Assembly: GCF_000722875.1 (NCBI RefSeq)
Contig: NZ_JFHR01000030.1
Coordinates: forward strand, 1 to 59,587
Length of the DNA stretch: 59,587 bases
Direction: 5' to 3'
Source: Sphingobium chlorophenolicum
GTDB lineage: Bacteria > Pseudomonadota > Alphaproteobacteria > Sphingomonadales > Sphingomonadaceae
Of the stretch, positions 41,919-50,749 are shown piece after piece. Made by a program: the position numbers and the translations under genes. Position 1 is the first letter of the stretch, and every line of letters starts with the position of its first letter. The notes under the pieces are model-generated. The model searched no databases. It worked only from the letters and a program-made list of their open reading frames with translations, and had not been told where the DNA came from.

Positions 41919-43427
41919 TCAATTCACCGGCGCCCGCCGCCGATAACTCAGCGCCTCCGCCACATGCACCCGCCCGACCCGTTCGGCTCCGGCAAGGTCG
42001 GCGATGGTCCGCGCCACCCGCAGCACCCGCGTATAGCCCCGCGCCGACAGCTTCATCGCCGCCGCGGCCTGCGCCAGCAACTCGCGCCCGGCCTGATCCG
42101 GCCCGGCGACATCCTCCAGCCGCTCGCCATCCACCTCCGCATTGGTCCGTACGCGCGTTCCCTCATAGCGCCGCGTCTGCACCTCGCGCGCCGCCGCCAC
42201 CCGCGCAGCGACCTCGGCCGATCCTTCGGCGGGCGGCGGCAACACGAGGTCCGCCGCCGTCACCGCCTGCACCTCCACATGCAGGTCGATGCGGTCCAGC
42301 AAAGGCCCCGACACCTTCGCCTGATAATCCGCCGCGCAACGCGGCGCCCTTGAACAAGCCAGCGCCGGATCGCCCAGATGCCCGCACCGGCAAGGATTCA
42401 TCGCCGCCACCAACTGCACCCGCGCCGGGAAGGTCACATGCGCATTCGCCCGCGCCACTATGACCTCGCCGGACTCCAGCGGCTGCCGTAGCGAATCCAG
42501 CACGGTCCGCTGAAATTCCGGCAATTCGTCGAGGAACAGCACGCCCAGATGCGCCATGCTGACCTCGCCCGGCCGCGCCTTTTGCCCGCCGCCGACCAGC
42601 GCCGCCATGGACGCGCTATGATGCGGATTGCGGAAGGGCCGCGCCCGGCTGATCCGCCCGCCCTCCAGCGTCCCGGCGACACTCGCCACCATGGATGTTT
42701 CCAGCGCCTCCCCCGGCGTCAGTTCCGGCAATATCCCCGGCAGGCAGCTCGCCATCAGGGACTTGCCCGCGCCGGGCGGCCCGATCATCAGCAGATTATG
42801 ACCGCCCGCCGCCGCGATCTCCAGCGCCCGCTTGGCCGTCTCCTGCCCCTTCACCTGACGCAGGTCTGCGGTGCGCACCGGCGGCTCCACTTCGCCCGGC
42901 TGCGGCGGCGACAGGGCGACGGTTCCCTTGAAATGGTTGAGAATGGTCAGCAGATCCGGCGCGGCGATCACCTCCACTTGCCCGGCCCAGGCCGCCTCCG
43001 CACCCTGCGCCACCGGGCAGACCAGCCCCAATTCCCGCTCCCCGGCATGCAGGGCCGCGAGCAGCACGCCGGGCGTCGGCGCGATCCGGCCATCCAGCCC
43101 CAACTCGCCAACGACGACATAGCCCGCCAGCGTCTCGGCATCGATCACCCCCATCGCGCCCAGCAGGGCCAGCGCGATGGGCAGGTCGAAATGCGATCCT
43201 TCCTTGGGCAGGTCGGCGGGCGAAAGATTCACCGTAATCCGCTTGGGCGGCAGCGAGAGGCCGATGGCGGCAATGGCGTTGCGGACCCGCTCCCGGCTCT
43301 CGGCCACCGCCTTGTCAGGCAGACCGACGACGATGAAATTGGGCAGCCCCGGAACAAGCTGGCACTGAACCTCCACGCCCCGCGCTTCCAGTCCCAGATA
43401 GGCGACCGTCGATACCGTCGAAACCAA
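41919..43427 (-). CDS. ComM/YifB-type AAA+ ATPase
   Basis: A magnesium-chelatase-like ATPase of 502 residues. It has the N-terminal chelatase-like domain (GLEARGVEVQCQLVPGLPNFIVVGLPDKAV), Walker A GPPGAGKS, Walker B GVLFLDELPEF and the zinc-like cluster PCRCGHLGDPALACSRAPRC. ComM is a hexameric branch-migration helicase that helps to integrate incoming DNA in naturally competent bacteria; the family is also found in non-competent species. Confidence 0.9.
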   Translation of the reverse strand: MVSTVSTVAYLGLEARGVEVQCQLVPGLPNFIVVGLPDKAVAESRERVRNAIAAIGLSLPPKRITVNLSPADLPKEGSHFDLPIALALLGAMGVIDAETLAGYVVVGELGLDGRIAPTPGVLLAALHAGERELGLVCPVAQGAEAAWAGQVEVIAAPDLLTILNHFKGTVALSPPQPGEVEPPVRTADLRQVKGQETAKRALEIAAAGGHNLLMIGPPGAGKSLMASCLPGILPELTPGEALETSMVASVAGTLEGGRISRARPFRNPHHSASMAALVGGGQKARPGEVSMAHLGVLFLDELPEFQRTVLDSLRQPLESGEVIVARANAHVTFPARVQLVAAMNPCRCGHLGDPALACSRAPRCAADYQAKVSGPLLDRIDLHVEVQAVTAADLVLPPPAEGSAEVAARVAAAREVQTRRYEGTRVRTNAEVDGERLEDVAGPDQAGRELLAQAAAAMKLSARGYTRVLRVARTIADLAGAERVGRVHVAEALSYRRRAPVN

Positions 43428-43463
43428 TGATTATCCCCCTGCGCCATTCGGCTTGCCTCCGCC

Positions 43464-43529
43464 GTACTCCTGCGAAGGCAAGAGTCCAGTTCCGAGGGCC
43501 GAACCAGGTTCCTGCCTTCGCAGGAACAC
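43464..43529. repeat. Dispersed palindrome, family 2 copy 2
   Basis: GTACTCCTGCGAAGGCAAGAGTCCAGTTCC, then AACCAGGTTCCTGCCTTCGCAGGAACAC: the same unit as at 15745-15810 with a few substitutions. It lies upstream of comM and downstream of rlmE. Confidence 0.82.
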
Positions 43530-43583
43530 ACAGGCATTTCAATCTCTTGCTATCAGGAGGACTATCCCCACAACCCGGCGCGA

Positions 43584-44255
43584 TCAGCCTTCTTCTGGCC
43601 GCCCCTTGAACCCCTGCGCGACGACATACCATTCGACGCTGCCCTTGCGGCTGGCAGGCGGCTTGGCGTGCTTGATCGTCGTGAAATGCTTTTTGAGGAT
43701 GGCGAGCAGGTCGGCATCGGTCCCGCCCGCGAACACCTTGGCGACGAAAGTGCCGCCCTTGCGCAGATTCTCGACGGCGAACATCGCCGCTGCCTCGACC
43801 AGACCCATGGTGCGCAGATGGTCCGTCGCCGCATGGCCGACCGTGTTCGCCGCCATGTCGGAAATCACCAGATCCGGCGCATCGCCCAGCGCCTCAGCCA
43901 GCAGGGCAGGCGCCTTGTCGTCCATGAAATCCATCTGGAACAGCGTCACGCCCGGAATGGGATCGGTCGGCAGCAGGTCGATGCCCACCACCTTCGCCTT
44001 GGGACAAAGCTTGCGCACCACCTGCGCCCAGCCGCCCGGCGCCACGCCCAGGTCGACCACCGCCCGCGATCCCTTCACGAAGTGGAATTTCTCGTCCAGC
44101 TCGATCAGCTTGAAGGCGGCGCGGCTACGCCATCCTTCCGCCTTGGCGCGGCGGACATAGGGATCGTTCAACTGCCGTTCGAGCCAGCGAGTGGACTGCG
44201 CCGTCCGCCCCTTCGCCGTCTTGACCCGCACCTTGCCGGCACCAGTGCCTCTCAC
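43584..44255 (-). CDS. rlmE: 23S rRNA 2'-O-methyltransferase RlmE
   Basis: RlmE (FtsJ/RrmJ) methylates U2552 in the A loop of 23S rRNA. The 223-residue protein shows the typical substrate-binding start (NDPYVRRAKAEGWRSRAAFKLIELDEKF), the SAM motif VVDLGVAPGGWAQV and the catalytic K-D-K-E set (D in SDMAANTVGH, K in GTFVAKVFAG). It starts in a 4-base overlap with the ppx stop. Confidence 0.94.
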   Translation of the reverse strand: MRGTGAGKVRVKTAKGRTAQSTRWLERQLNDPYVRRAKAEGWRSRAAFKLIELDEKFHFVKGSRAVVDLGVAPGGWAQVVRKLCPKAKVVGIDLLPTDPIPGVTLFQMDFMDDKAPALLAEALGDAPDLVISDMAANTVGHAATDHLRTMGLVEAAAMFAVENLRKGGTFVAKVFAGGTDADLLAILKKHFTTIKHAKPPASRKGSVEWYVVAQGFKGRPEEG

Positions 44256-45370
44256 ATCTTTACTCCGTCGCGGTCCATCAGGCCGCGCAATATGCCTTCG
44301 CGAATGCCGCGATCGGCCACGCCCAATCGTTCGGCGGGCCAGATGTCGAGGATCGATTCCAATATGGCGCAGCCCGCCACGACCAGATCGGCCCGCTCCG
44401 TCCCGATGCAGGGCAGCTTCTGCCGCTCCGCCAAAGGCATGGAGGAAAGCCGCGCCGAAATCGACCGCATCGACGTAGACGGCACGATCAGTCCGTCGAT
44501 CGCCTGCCGGTCGTAACGCGGCAGGTCAAGATGCAGGCTGGCCAGCGTCGTCACCGTTCCCGACGTGCCCAACAGGCGAATATCCGCCCGCGCATCGGGC
44601 AGGCGCCGGGCGAGAGGCGCGAAAGCCTCTGCCACGCGCGCGCGCATCCGGCCATAGGCCGACAGCCGGTCCATGGGATCGGCATGGTCGAACGGCTCGC
44701 TCTCTGTCAGCGACACCACGCCCCAGGGCGCGCTCACCCAATCGACGATATGGGGCGCGCCCTGGCAATTGGCGTCCACCAGCACCAGTTCGGTCGATCC
44801 GCCGCCAATGTCGAAGATCAGCGCGGGTCCGTCGCCCGGCTCCAGCAGCGCATGACAGCCCAACACCGCCAGCCGCGCCTCCTCCTGCGCGCTGATGATG
44901 TCCAACGCGATGCCGGTCTCCCGATAGACGCGCTGGATGAATTCGGCCCCATTGGAGGCGCGGCGGCATGCCTCCGTCGCGACCGATCGGGCCAGGGTGA
45001 CATGGCGGCGGCGCAGCTTGTCGGCGCAGACGGACAGCGCCGAAATGGCTCGCTCGATGGCCGCGTCGCTGATCCGACCCGACGCGGCAAGCCCCTCCCC
45101 CAGCCGCACGATTCGCGAAAAGGCGTCGATGACGATGAAGCCGTCGGCCGATGGCTTGGCGATCAGCAGGCGGCAATTGTTGGTGCCCAGGTCAATCGCC
45201 GCATAGGAACGACGCCCCCGCAGCGGATGAGGCGAAAGGCCCCGCGATTTCGCCGGGGGAGTGAGGGCCGCAGCCTTGCTCCCATTGCCCTGACCGGAAC
45301 GGACCCCCTTGCCCGAAACTCCGCCGGCTGGGCCGGAACTCTGCGGCGATGGGCGGCTGTGCTGCACCAT
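44252..45370 (-). CDS. Ppx/GppA phosphatase
   Basis: The enzyme releases phosphate from polyphosphate or from pppGpp. From the ATG at 45370 it has 372 residues with the ASKHA phosphate loops AIDLGTNNCRLLI and IFDIGGGSTELVLVD, and the STEACRRASN-like middle. The first 50 residues are a disordered Ser/Gly/Pro-rich tail. The frame extends further upstream (to 45727) but in a region that belongs to the Mth938-like gene. It cannot be decided from sequence whether Ppx or GppA activity dominates. Confidence 0.9.
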   Translation of the reverse strand: MVQHSRPSPQSSGPAGGVSGKGVRSGQGNGSKAAALTPPAKSRGLSPHPLRGRRSYAAIDLGTNNCRLLIAKPSADGFIVIDAFSRIVRLGEGLAASGRISDAAIERAISALSVCADKLRRRHVTLARSVATEACRRASNGAEFIQRVYRETGIALDIISAQEEARLAVLGCHALLEPGDGPALIFDIGGGSTELVLVDANCQGAPHIVDWVSAPWGVVSLTESEPFDHADPMDRLSAYGRMRARVAEAFAPLARRLPDARADIRLLGTSGTVTTLASLHLDLPRYDRQAIDGLIVPSTSMRSISARLSSMPLAERQKLPCIGTERADLVVAGCAILESILDIWPAERLGVADRGIREGILRGLMDRDGVKM

Positions 45371-45471
45371 GGCCGTATCTCTTTTCTTCTTCGCCAGCAC
45401 CGAAAGGCGCCGGAACTTGCCCCAAGAGTAGGCAAAGGAAAAAGAAAGCGCAAGGAGGGGTAGAAAAGCCC

Positions 45472-45873
45472 CTAGAGGAGGGGAAGCAATGCGGCGACGA
45501 TCCACCGCTCCTCGGCGCGCAACACGCCCCAGGCGCGGGCGGCGGCGCGACTGCCCATGACTTCGACGCCGATGCCCCTCGCCTCCAGTTCGCGCACGAA
45601 GGAACGGGGCGGCTGGCGCAGGCCCGCGCCAGTGCCGATCAGCAGGAATTCGGGCTGGATTTCGAGGTCGAGCAGATCGCCCAGATCGGCGACGGTCAGC
45701 GCATCGACGACAGGCGCATTCTGCCATGCCAGCGCCCGCACCGGAGAAAGCAGCAGCCCATCAGGAAAGACATCGTCCCTGACCCGAAAGCCCCTGCCCT
45801 GAAAGCCGGTGACGATCGGTCCCTGCCCCGATTCATAGCGGCGCAGTTCGATGCCTGTCCGCTTTTCGTTCAG
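45472..45873 (-). CDS. Mth938-like (DUF498) protein, probable CTG start
   Basis: About 133 residues. The conserved core is FQGRGFRVRDDVFPDGLLLSP, LLIGTGAGLRQPP, GIGVEVMGSRAAARAWGVLRAEERWIVAALLPL, which is the whole Mth938 family. Reading upstream in frame there is no ATG, GTG or TTG between the in-frame stop at about 45885 and the conserved core; the only sensible start is CTG at 45873, which overlaps the secF stop (CTGA) and has GGAG 7 bases before it. A GTG at 45741 would cut off a third of the domain. The gene is regularly found after secF in alphaproteobacteria; its role is unknown. Confidence 0.78.
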   Translation of the reverse strand: MNEKRTGIELRRYESGQGPIVTGFQGRGFRVRDDVFPDGLLLSPVRALAWQNAPVVDALTVADLGDLLDLEIQPEFLLIGTGAGLRQPPRSFVRELEARGIGVEVMGSRAAARAWGVLRAEERWIVAALLPLL

Positions 45874-46856
45874 GGTTTCGCTCCATCATCGCGCGGGCCC
45901 ATGCGTTCGGCCTGGGCGGCGATATTGGCCTTGGCCGCCTTCTTCTCCGCCGTCGCGGGCGACAGGCCGAGCGTGATAAGCAGCGAGGAAGAGACATAGA
46001 CGGACGAATAGGTACCAACGATGATGCCCAGCATCATGGCCGCCGTGAAGCCACGCAGCACATGCCCGCCGAGCAGCAGCAGCGCGCCCAGCGCCAACAG
46101 CACAGTGACAGAGGTCATGACCGTGCGCGGCAGCGTTTCGTTGACCGACAGGTCAATCAGCGCCTTCATGTCCATCTTGCGATATTTGCGCATATTTTCG
46201 CGGATCCGGTCGTCGATCACCATCTTGTCGTTGATCGAATAGCCCACGATGGTCAGCACGGCGGCGACGATGTTGAGGTCGAATTCCAACTGGGTGAGGG
46301 CGAAGAAGCCCAGCGTCATCAACACGTCATGCATGATCGCGACGAAGGTGGAGACGCCGAACTGCCATTCGTAGCGAAGCCAGGAGAAGATGGCGATGCC
46401 GATCACCGCCAGCATCACCGCCAGCACGCCGTTCTGGATCAACTCGCCCGATACCTTGCCCGACACCGTGTCGTAGCGGGAGAAGGTGACGCCGGGGAAT
46501 TCCGCCGTCATCGCCTTGCGCGCCTTTTCGACGATGGCGTTGGCCGCGCCCGCGCCGCCCTGCTCAGGCAGCGGAAGGCGGATCTGAACAGTCCGGGGGT
46601 CGCCAAACTGCTGGAGCGAGCCGTCGCCTACCCCCAAACGGTCGATCACGGTGCGCACCCTGTCAGTCTGCGGCGGCGTTTCGAACTTCGCCTCGATCAT
46701 CAAGCCGCCGACGAAGTCGACGCCCATGTTCAACCCCTTGTAGAAGGTCGCGCCGACCGCCAGCACCGTCAGCAACGCCGTCAGGGCAAAGGCCCAGTGG
46801 CGCAGCTTGACGAAGCCGATATTGGTGTTGTCGGGGACGAGCTTAAGCAGTTTCAT
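45870..46856 (-). CDS. secF: Protein translocase subunit SecF
   Basis: SecF works with SecD to pull exported proteins across the membrane using the proton gradient. The 328-residue protein has the LRHWAFALTALLTVLAV first segment, GMNMGVDFVGGLMIE-type motif (seen as GLNMGVDFVGG), a periplasmic domain and five more membrane segments including the region SINDKMVIDDRIRE. It overlaps the next gene by 4 bases. Confidence 0.97.
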   Translation of the reverse strand: MKLLKLVPDNTNIGFVKLRHWAFALTALLTVLAVGATFYKGLNMGVDFVGGLMIEAKFETPPQTDRVRTVIDRLGVGDGSLQQFGDPRTVQIRLPLPEQGGAGAANAIVEKARKAMTAEFPGVTFSRYDTVSGKVSGELIQNGVLAVMLAVIGIAIFSWLRYEWQFGVSTFVAIMHDVLMTLGFFALTQLEFDLNIVAAVLTIVGYSINDKMVIDDRIRENMRKYRKMDMKALIDLSVNETLPRTVMTSVTVLLALGALLLLGGHVLRGFTAAMMLGIIVGTYSSVYVSSSLLITLGLSPATAEKKAAKANIAAQAERMGPRDDGAKP

Positions 46857-46874
46857 ATTCTCTCTCCCGCCCCG

Positions 46875-48476
46875 TCAGATGTGGATTTCGGTCGGGCGCT
46901 TGGCGCGGACCCAATATGAAACCAACAGGCGCGTGAAGGTGACGGCGGTGAACACGCTGGTGGCGATGCCGATCAGCAGCACGATCGCGAAGCCTTTAAC
47001 CGGCCCCGATCCCAGCGCGAGCATGATGCCGCCAGCAATGGCGTGGGTCACGTTCGCTTCGAAAATGGTGCGGCTGGCTTCCTTATAGCCATGCTCGATC
47101 GACTGGACCACGTTCCGGCCACGGCGGCGTTCCTCGCGGATGCGTTCGTAGATCAGCACGTTCGCATCGACCGCCGTACCGATGGTCAGCACGAAACCGG
47201 CGATGCCGGGCAAGGTCAGCGTCGCGCCGAGTATGCCCATGACGCCTAGGATCACCAGCACGTTGATGGCGACGGCCAGATTCGCATACATGCCGAAACG
47301 GCCGTAGCTCAGGAACATGAAGGCCGCGACGGCGGCGACAGCGATGATGGAGGCGGTCAGGCCGGCCCTGATCGAATCGGCCCCAAGCTGGGGCCCGACG
47401 GTACGCTCCTCAACCACGGTCAACGCGACGGGCAGCTTGCCCGAACGCAGTGCGATGGCGAGTTGGTTGGCGCTTTCGACGGTGAAGCTGCCGCTGATCT
47501 GCGCGCTGCCGCCCAGGATCGGTTCGTTGATGTTCGGCGCCGACAGCACCTTGCCGTCCAGGATGATGGCGAAGGGCCGGTTGACATTCTGCGACGTCAC
47601 TTGGCCGAATTTGCGCCCGCCCGCCCCGTTGAAGCGGATGTTGACGATCGGCTCGTTGCCCTGCTGATTATAGCCCTGCTGAGCGTCGGTCAGGTCTTCG
47701 CCGGAAACCATCACCTGCCGATAAACGGCGATCACCGGCGGTCCGGCCGGATTGGTCGGATAGGGCAGCACTTCGCTGCCCACTGGCGCGCGGCCCTGCG
47801 CCACTTCGGCGGGGTTGGCGTTGACGTCGACCAGTTTGAATTCAAGTTTCGCTGTCTGGCCGAGCAGGTCCTTCAGCGCCTTGGGATTTTGCAGACCCGG
47901 CACCTGCACGACGATGCGGTTGGCGCCCTGCTGCTGGATGGTCGGTTCGCGGGTGCCCATTTCGTCGATGCGCTTGCGGATCACCTCGGTCGCGACTTCC
48001 ATCGCGCCCTTCACCGCATTGTCGATGCCCGCCTGGGTCGGCGTGACGACGATGGTGGAACTGTTCACCACCTCGACATTGAAGTCGCGCTGGCCGGTCA
48101 GGCCCGCGCCCTGGGTCAGCGGCCGGATGCGCTCGACGGCGGCGTCGACCTCCGACGGATTGCGGACCATGAAGCTGAGCTTCCCGTCGCGGCTGGAAAT
48201 GTCCCCGATGGCGATCTTCGTATCGCCCCGGCGCAGTTCCGTGCGGACCTGCTCCTCCATATTGGCGATCCGCTGCTTCGCCACGTCCTGGGTCGATGCT
48301 TCCAGCAGCAAATGGCTGCCCCCCGACAGGTCGAGGCCCAGATTCACGCGGGTCTGCATGAATTTGGGCATCTGCTCGACAACGCGGTCCGGCAGGAAGC
48401 TCGGCACGGCGCAGAAGATGCCGATCAGCAGCGGCAGCAGGATTCCGGCGACCGCCCAGCGAGGGAAGTTCAGCAT
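46875..48476 (-). CDS. secD: Protein translocase subunit SecD
   Basis: SecD of 533 residues: MLNFPRWAVAGILLPLLIGI first segment, VNLGLDLSGGSHLLLEA, the large periplasmic P1 region and TIGTAVDANVLIYERIREE in the membrane core. It lies 18 bases upstream of secF and 7 bases after yajC. Confidence 0.97.
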   Translation of the reverse strand: MLNFPRWAVAGILLPLLIGIFCAVPSFLPDRVVEQMPKFMQTRVNLGLDLSGGSHLLLEASTQDVAKQRIANMEEQVRTELRRGDTKIAIGDISSRDGKLSFMVRNPSEVDAAVERIRPLTQGAGLTGQRDFNVEVVNSSTIVVTPTQAGIDNAVKGAMEVATEVIRKRIDEMGTREPTIQQQGANRIVVQVPGLQNPKALKDLLGQTAKLEFKLVDVNANPAEVAQGRAPVGSEVLPYPTNPAGPPVIAVYRQVMVSGEDLTDAQQGYNQQGNEPIVNIRFNGAGGRKFGQVTSQNVNRPFAIILDGKVLSAPNINEPILGGSAQISGSFTVESANQLAIALRSGKLPVALTVVEERTVGPQLGADSIRAGLTASIIAVAAVAAFMFLSYGRFGMYANLAVAINVLVILGVMGILGATLTLPGIAGFVLTIGTAVDANVLIYERIREERRRGRNVVQSIEHGYKEASRTIFEANVTHAIAGGIMLALGSGPVKGFAIVLLIGIATSVFTAVTFTRLLVSYWVRAKRPTEIHI

Positions 48477-48483
48477 GACGGAC

Positions 48484-48819
48484 TCAGTCGTTCGCGGGCT
48501 TGGCGGTGGCGGGGTCGATCACGTCGGTCAGGGTCGACTTCACCGCCTTGACCTTCATGCCCGGCGCCAGTTCGACCTCGGCATAGAACTCGTCGACGCG
48601 GACCACCTTGCCGACCAGACCGCCGCCGGTCACGACCTGATCGCCCTTCTTCACGGCGTCGATCTTGGCTTTATGTTCCTTCATCTTCTTCTGCTGGGGG
48701 CGGATCAGCAGGAAATAGAAGACGACGAAGATGAGGAGCAGCGGGGCCATCTGCACCAGCATGGAGGCGCCGGACGATTCCCCGCCCGCGGTCTGGGCAA
48801 AGGCTGGAGATATGAACAT
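48484..48819 (-). CDS. yajC: Sec translocase accessory protein YajC
   Basis: A 111-residue single-pass membrane protein that binds SecDF. It starts at the ATG at 48819 (MFISPAFAQTAGG) and has LLIFVVFYFLLIRPQQKKMKEHK, GDQVVTGGGLVGKVV. The frame extends to 48879 but that part is not YajC-like. It is the first gene of the yajC-secD-secF-Mth938-ppx-rlmE row. Confidence 0.95.
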   Translation of the reverse strand: MFISPAFAQTAGGESSGASMLVQMAPLLLIFVVFYFLLIRPQQKKMKEHKAKIDAVKKGDQVVTGGGLVGKVVRVDEFYAEVELAPGMKVKAVKSTLTDVIDPATAKPAND

Positions 48820-49005
48820 GCTTGGGACTTTCGCCTTATTCTCTTGTCCAGTCGCAGACACAGGGCGCCTGCAAATCAAAGGCGGGCGGCTAACACAGAT
48901 GGGCCGGGGGAGGCAACATGATTAGGGTTTGGGACGAAAGCGCAAAAAGCGTACATTGTCGGGGTTGCATAAAATTCAAACTGCTTCTAATTGCGCCCCT
49001 CCGGT

Positions 49006-49082
49006 CGGGACGTAGCGCAGCCTGGTAGCGCATCACACTGGGGGTGTGGGGGTCGGAGGTTCGAATCCTCTCGTCCCGACCA
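49006..49082 (+). tRNA. tRNA-Pro (anticodon GGG)
   Basis: A 77-base gene with CCA encoded. Acceptor CGGGACG pairs with CGTCCCG; the anticodon stem TCACA/TGTGG holds the loop CTGGGGG with anticodon GGG; the T arm is GGAGG-TTCGAAT-CCTCT. It reads CCC codons. Its 3' end marks the left border of the mobile island and is a likely integration site. Confidence 0.95.
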
Positions 49083-49084
49083 AG

Positions 49085-49125
49085 GAAAACCGCCGTTTCT
49101 TGCTCAGCGCGAGGAGCGGCGTTTT
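49085..49125 (+). terminator. Terminator-like hairpin after tRNA-Pro
   Basis: AAAACCGCCG and CGGCGTTTTC enclose a weaker inner pair (TTGCTC and GAGGAG) just after the tRNA. It suits a terminator for the tRNA on the plus strand and could also act for fic, which ends at 49196 on the other strand. Confidence 0.6.
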
Positions 49126-49195
49126 CGTTCCAGCAATCACATAGCAAGCACGGCGATGAGTTTCGGGAGAAACAGGAGCTTGAGCGCAACTCCTG

Positions 49196-50749
49196 CTAAC
49201 CCAACCCTCCCTGCATCGCCGGCACCTCGGCTGCTGCGACAATGCCCTCCAGTTCCGACACTTCGTCATCTGTCAGCTGGGGGAAAAACTGCTCGCGCTT
49301 CCGTGCCGAAAGCTGCCCTCCGTTCTGCGTGCAGAACTGGATGAAGAGGCTGGATAGCCGGTCGGGAAGATCGATCCTGTTGGCCAATCGACGCTTAGCA
49401 TCGTCAAACCGCTCAAGATAATCGAGCTCAGCCGGAAGGGAGAAGCGCACTGTTCGCTCGAGCCTGTCCATTAGATATTCCGCTTGGCGCGTCGCGTCGA
49501 AGAAGCGATAGAGATACGCGGTGTCATTTAACACCTCGACATTGCCGTCCGCTGTGGCCTGCCACTCGATATATGGAAGAGTACCCGTAGAGTAGTCCTC
49601 GAGAGCCACCCGATACCCGGGTAGATCCTCAAGTATCGCGGCCGACACGGGAAGAACTACACCATCCGGATTAAAGCCGGCATCCGCCAGCGCCTTTTGA
49701 ATAAGGAAGCGATGGAGACGACCATTGCCGTCCTCGAATGGGTGAAAGAAGACAAAGCCGAATGCGAGCAAGGTGGCGTTGAGCGCGGGATCGAAACGGG
49801 ACCGCAAGCAGAGATCGTAAGCGGCAAAAAGGCTGTCGAGAAGGTCTGGAAGATCTTCATGCCTTGCTGAAATGTGATCAGGGATGGGCGTCTGGTCGCG
49901 CGGATCGTGCCGCCCTACGAAGCCTCCCTGCTGCCGCAGGTTATATACAACGAACCGGCTTTCTTTCGGATCGAACAGCGATCGGTGCATGCTCTCCAGA
50001 CTAGGAACGGAAAGCTCGACCTCCTTTGCGTCGGCAATGACCCGGCCCCAACGCTCCAAGCGGTTACGGGGGGGTGCTTCCCCTTCGATGCCGAAAGAGC
50101 CCTTGCTCTCGTTGAGCAGCAGGAAGTTGGTCGCTCGTCTCAGGATGGCGGGATCTGCGCGAGCCACCGTCTCCTTCGCTTCATTTTTTAGTGCCTCAAT
50201 CCTTTCGGTGCTGAGGCGCTCGGTCCGCCTGACCAATGGGCAGAAACCCGGAACGCCAGGCAGATTGTTCTCGATCTTGTGGCGGGGAGCGCGCGTCGAG
50301 CGGCGGCCAATATATTGGTTAGGATCCAAAAGAGGAATGTATGGCACTCCCTGAAGATCTTCGAGCGGAAGTCGCTCGCCGGTGAGCCATTCATAGAGAA
50401 ACCAGGCACGCCTGATATAAACACCTCGCGGCTTAGCCGCGACCAACTCGGTGAGTTCCTCCGTTATGCCCTTGCAGCGGAACAACTGGCTAATCACTCG
50501 GAGATCGACGCCTTCGTGTTTCAGTGCAACTGTGAGGTGCTCGATCCTCTGCTCGGGCACGCGGTAGTTCGCGTTGCGAGGAAGGAGAACCCATTCAACG
50601 CCTTCCCGCACGGACGTGGTTTTCTGACCGATTGGCATCAGTGCAGTCATCCTCCGGGGGGGAGGGCAATCGAGTTCAAAATCCTCGATTAACTGCGCGT
50701 AGCCCATAAGTTGGGCATTGAATGGGCGGCCGGGAAGTTGGGTTGGCAT
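49196..50749 (-). CDS. Fic family protein, class II (self-inhibited)
   Basis: A 517-residue Fic protein with the full motif HPFEDGNGRLHR at residues 336-347, where H336 is catalytic and the GNGR form favours AMP transfer from ATP. An inhibitory helix motif S218-FGI-E222-G223 lies before the Fic core, the class II arrangement in which E222 blocks ATP. A C-terminal region of about 150 residues, probably winged-helix, follows. It lies alone after a 515-base spacer with repeats that look like its own promoter. The target is unknown. Base composition here is less GC-rich than in the core genes. Confidence 0.88.
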   Translation of the reverse strand: MPTQLPGRPFNAQLMGYAQLIEDFELDCPPPRRMTALMPIGQKTTSVREGVEWVLLPRNANYRVPEQRIEHLTVALKHEGVDLRVISQLFRCKGITEELTELVAAKPRGVYIRRAWFLYEWLTGERLPLEDLQGVPYIPLLDPNQYIGRRSTRAPRHKIENNLPGVPGFCPLVRRTERLSTERIEALKNEAKETVARADPAILRRATNFLLLNESKGSFGIEGEAPPRNRLERWGRVIADAKEVELSVPSLESMHRSLFDPKESRFVVYNLRQQGGFVGRHDPRDQTPIPDHISARHEDLPDLLDSLFAAYDLCLRSRFDPALNATLLAFGFVFFHPFEDGNGRLHRFLIQKALADAGFNPDGVVLPVSAAILEDLPGYRVALEDYSTGTLPYIEWQATADGNVEVLNDTAYLYRFFDATRQAEYLMDRLERTVRFSLPAELDYLERFDDAKRRLANRIDLPDRLSSLFIQFCTQNGGQLSARKREQFFPQLTDDEVSELEGIVAAAEVPAMQGGLG

